This document shows positions 13,773 through 15,636 of a stretch of 15,636 nucleotides of DNA, in pieces (positions within the stretch are counted from its first letter, which is position 1; each line of letters opens with the position of its first letter). Made by a program: the position numbers and the translations under genes. The stretch covers positions 1 to 15,636 of the forward strand of contig JADKCY010000041.1 in the NCBI GenBank assembly GCA_016718605.1, written 5' to 3'. The notes beneath the pieces were generated by a model that saw only the letters and a list, made by a program, of their open reading frames with translations, was not told the DNA's origin and searched no databases. This DNA comes from Lysobacterales bacterium. GTDB taxonomy: Bacteria > Pseudomonadota > Gammaproteobacteria > Xanthomonadales > Xanthomonadaceae.

Positions 13773-14478
13773 TTAGAACAGGGCCCAGACGCTGCCCTGG
13801 TCTTGTGCGATCGCCGCGAAGTCGATGGCTTTGGGCAACAGCCCCGCCGCCTCGCCGCGTTGGAGGTTTCCTCGTTCATCAATCCCTTCATCGCCATCGC
13901 CCATTCCTTGGGCGGTTGCACGACTCCGTCATCCAACGCAATTGAGGAATTGCCGGGGAATAACTTGTGATTGATGATCGCAAGGGTCATGCGTGCGCCG
14001 AGGTTGTCGGCCTCACAGACTCCCGTCACCTCCGTCACGCTTCCCTTCTCGCGGAGAACGATCCGGGCACCATGCAACTGCCCTTTGCGCATTCCGCTGG
14101 TCACCTTTGGGAAGTGCGACCAGCTCTGGCATCGCCTGCAGTGTGTCGCTGACGATAGTCAGGCTCAGGTTGGCCTGCTGGACGGTCACGACATTGCTGC
14201 CAATCACGTCGCTGCCAATGACGTCCACGTAGCGCGGGTCCTTGCGCTTTTCGTCCGCCGCCACCATGGCCAGTTGGCGTGCGCCGGTTTCAGTCGCAGA
14301 CACCCAGGACCTTCATGGCACCTCGGCTTCCGCTCTTGCCGTACGCCACATAGGCTTCCCAGCGCCCGTTTTCGATCGAGCGACAGGCGACCAACCACTC
14401 CGCCGTGCCATTGGTTGCCGAGGGTCGTACCAGGTGGGCGACCAGTTCAGATCCCGGCTTCACCCACGGCGAGCTCAT
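13773..14478 (-). pseudogene. WGR-like-domain protein, frameshifted
   Basis: The ATG at 14478 overlaps the AAA+ gene stop as ATGA. Rebuilt length is about 235 residues. Piece one runs MSSPWVKPGSELVAHLVRPS through WEAYVAYGKSGSRGAMKVLG. After a shift near 14303 it continues SATETGARQLAMVAADEKRK and VIGSDVIGSNVVTVQQANLS. After a shift near 14105 it continues TSGMRKGQLHGARIVLREKG and MTLAIINHKLFPGNSS. A shift near 13856 yields GEAAGLLPKAIDFAAIAQDQ, ending WALF at TAA 13773-13775. The pattern W...YGKSGSRG followed by a helix and KDPRYVDV recalls the WGR fold found in some nucleic-acid-linked proteins; this is a weak, by-eye match. It could instead be two small genes (14290-14478 and 13773-14303), but the sense of the joined sequence favours one. 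Confidence 0.5.
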
Positions 14479-15470
14479 GTCAGCGCCTTCAGCAGCGTTT
14501 CCACGGCCGCGCGTGACTCCGGGCAAGCCCATGGAGTACACCGTCTCGACCGCCATTTCCAGCGGCTTCATGCCCGATGCGGCCAGTGGGGCGAACAGCG
14601 TGGCGCGCTTCCACCCACAACCAATCACTTCTCGCGTCGACATGGCGCTGGCAATGCCGGTGCCGTTTTTGGCGGCATCACGGGTAGCCTTGGCCGCTGC
14701 ACGACCTTGGCGATGATCTCGGGGTCAGTTTCCGCCACCGAGGCGATGACCGCTTTGGTTTCTTCGGCCTCGGTCGGGTGAGTCGACCTCGACTTTAAGA
14801 AGCGCGAAATCAGCGAGGTGTTCATCGCGCCGACGCCGGCGTATTCGCCGGTTTGATCGTCCGGAGCCATTGCTGTTCGCACAGACGAACACCATGAAAC
14901 CGCGCTCGGCTCGCACGACCTACCGGTGTCCGGGACCGTGTAGATCCCTCGGTCGATGATGTCGTTTCAACCCCGTGAGTTCTGCGGGGTCGGCGAGGTC
15001 GAGCCCGTTGATGACGAGCTGGAATGCCTTCCCGCATCGCCTGCAGCAGGGGTCCATCCTGCGGGATGGCCGTGATCCCGACCGGCGTTCCTGACGACGT
15101 CCGCTTCGGTGCGGTAGGTCGGAACCAGCGTTTTAGTCTGCGCGGCTACCTGGACACTAAGTGCCGGTTGGCCGTCGGGGCGAGACCGCGGGGACGCTGA
15201 GGCGAGCAAAGAACCTGCTCGACCACCGTGGTTTTCCTGTGCCTTTCGGCCCGGCCAACCACAGTTCCGCGACGCGGGTGGTGATCCCTCGGATCGTCAT
15301 TTCAGCGCGCATCCACGCGAAGTTGAGCATCTGAAGATCGCCTCGCTGAACGCGAAGGGGGTTATCAGGATGGCGTTCGGGTGATTCGGGTTTGCGGGGA
15401 AACCCGGGCACCTGCCCGTCGCGTGTAAAACCAAACGTGCTCAATGGCACGGCGATGGCTGTTTGCTCAT
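14475..15470 (-). pseudogene. MoxR/CobS-like AAA+ ATPase, multiply frameshifted
   Basis: About 330 residues when rebuilt. The start is ATG 15470 (MSK), preceded by TTGGAG; the frame shifts within a few codons into QTAIAVPLSTFGFTRDGQVP. Family features in order: MLNFAWMRAEMTIRGITTRV, then Walker A LAGPKGTGKT and VVEQVL, a badly shifted Walker B region (~15040-15220), DGPLLQAMREGIP, INGLDLADPAELTG, FMVFVCANSNGSG (sensor 1), GAMNTSLISRFLK (arginine-finger region), then AEETKAVIASVAETDPEIIA and MKPLEMAVETVYSMGLPGVT. It ends AAVETLLKALT at TGA 14475-14477. Such ATPases remodel partner complexes together with VWA proteins. At least six indels fall in 1 kb, the worst damage in the window. Family identity is firm; the true coding state is unknown. 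Confidence 0.8.
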
Positions 15471-15494
15471 GTGTGACTCCAATACCCTTTCGGG

Positions 15495-15635
15495 CTAAAT
15501 GATCATGACCAGCAGGTCGTATAGGCGCTTTCCGGCAATAGGGCACGTGGGGCCTGGGCCAGCGTGGAGTTCGTTGGGGAAGCGTTTGAGCAGCTTTTCC
15601 CGCATCCGCCCGATCCATGGCATGTCGCTCGGCAT
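15495..15635 (-). CDS. Small hypothetical protein or C-terminal fragment at the window edge
   Basis: A minus-strand frame, open to the window edge, ends at TAG 15495-15497, 25 bp upstream of the AAA+ start. It reads MPSDMPWIGRMREKLLKRFP then NELHAGPGPTCPIAGKRLYD, ending LLVMII. The ATG at 15635 may be internal, so this could be the tail of a longer gene. It is basic and helical, with no recognised family. It would be the first visible gene of the minus-strand run. Confidence 0.4.
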   Translation of the reverse strand: MPSDMPWIGRMREKLLKRFPNELHAGPGPTCPIAGKRLYDLLVMII

Positions 15636-15636
15636 G

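Noticed and set aside
10773..15470. Cobalamin biosynthesis (cobaltochelatase CobS/CobT) as the actual function
   Set aside because: Similarity to CobS and CobT is at the AAA+ and VWA domain level. No CobN or other cobalamin gene is present, and the neighbours are a primase and DUF3150-like and WGR-like proteins.

Overview
The window is GC-rich proteobacterial accessory DNA, probably part of an integrative or conjugative element, a plasmid or a genomic island. The best lineage guess is a beta- or gammaproteobacterium such as Burkholderiales or Xanthomonadales. This rests on the H-NS-type C-terminus, the IS407-like IS3 element, GC-rich codon use and a cargo of DNA-processing genes. I see no rRNA, tRNA, CRISPR array or housekeeping gene.

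Layout. (a) 1-1813, plus strand: the tail of an unidentified gene, then a UvrD/Rep-type helicase that overlaps it by 4 nt. This order resembles a nuclease-helicase defence pair of the Gabija type. (b) 1840-3044: an IS3-family insertion sequence on the minus strand, with two ORFs, an A6G slippage site and recognisable inverted ends. (c) 3045-5872: a 20-bp tandem repeat, a broken H-NS-family gene, a bidirectional terminator, two unrecognised minus-strand genes and one divergent plus-strand gene. (d) About 5873-8777: an IS607-type unit on the minus strand with three overlapping genes, namely an unknown HTH-like protein, the serine recombinase TnpA and an atypical TnpB. (e) 8778-9136: a small exported protein. 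(f) 9246-15636, minus strand, read from high to low coordinates: a small ORF, a MoxR/CobS-like AAA+ ATPase, a WGR-like protein, a DUF3150-like protein, a CobT-like protein with HEXXH and VWA/MIDAS motifs, and a TOPRIM primase. A strong terminator closes this run at 9246-9277.

How the genes may work together. Region (f) looks like one operon: the AAA+ ATPase gene and the next gene overlap as ATGA, and the later gaps are short and hold stem-loops. Families of this kind (CobS-like ATPase, DUF3150, CobT-like VWA) are, as I recall, found together on large conjugative elements. I infer a chaperone-like MoxR/VWA machine made alongside replication primase; its substrate is unknown.

A caveat governs the annotation. 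At least nine genes need one or more small indels repaired to read through, often at short homopolymers, while protein-family motifs are otherwise intact across frames. This looks more like uncorrected sequencing error than decay, although the sequence alone cannot settle it. Entries marked as pseudogenes are broken in this sequence and may be intact in the organism.
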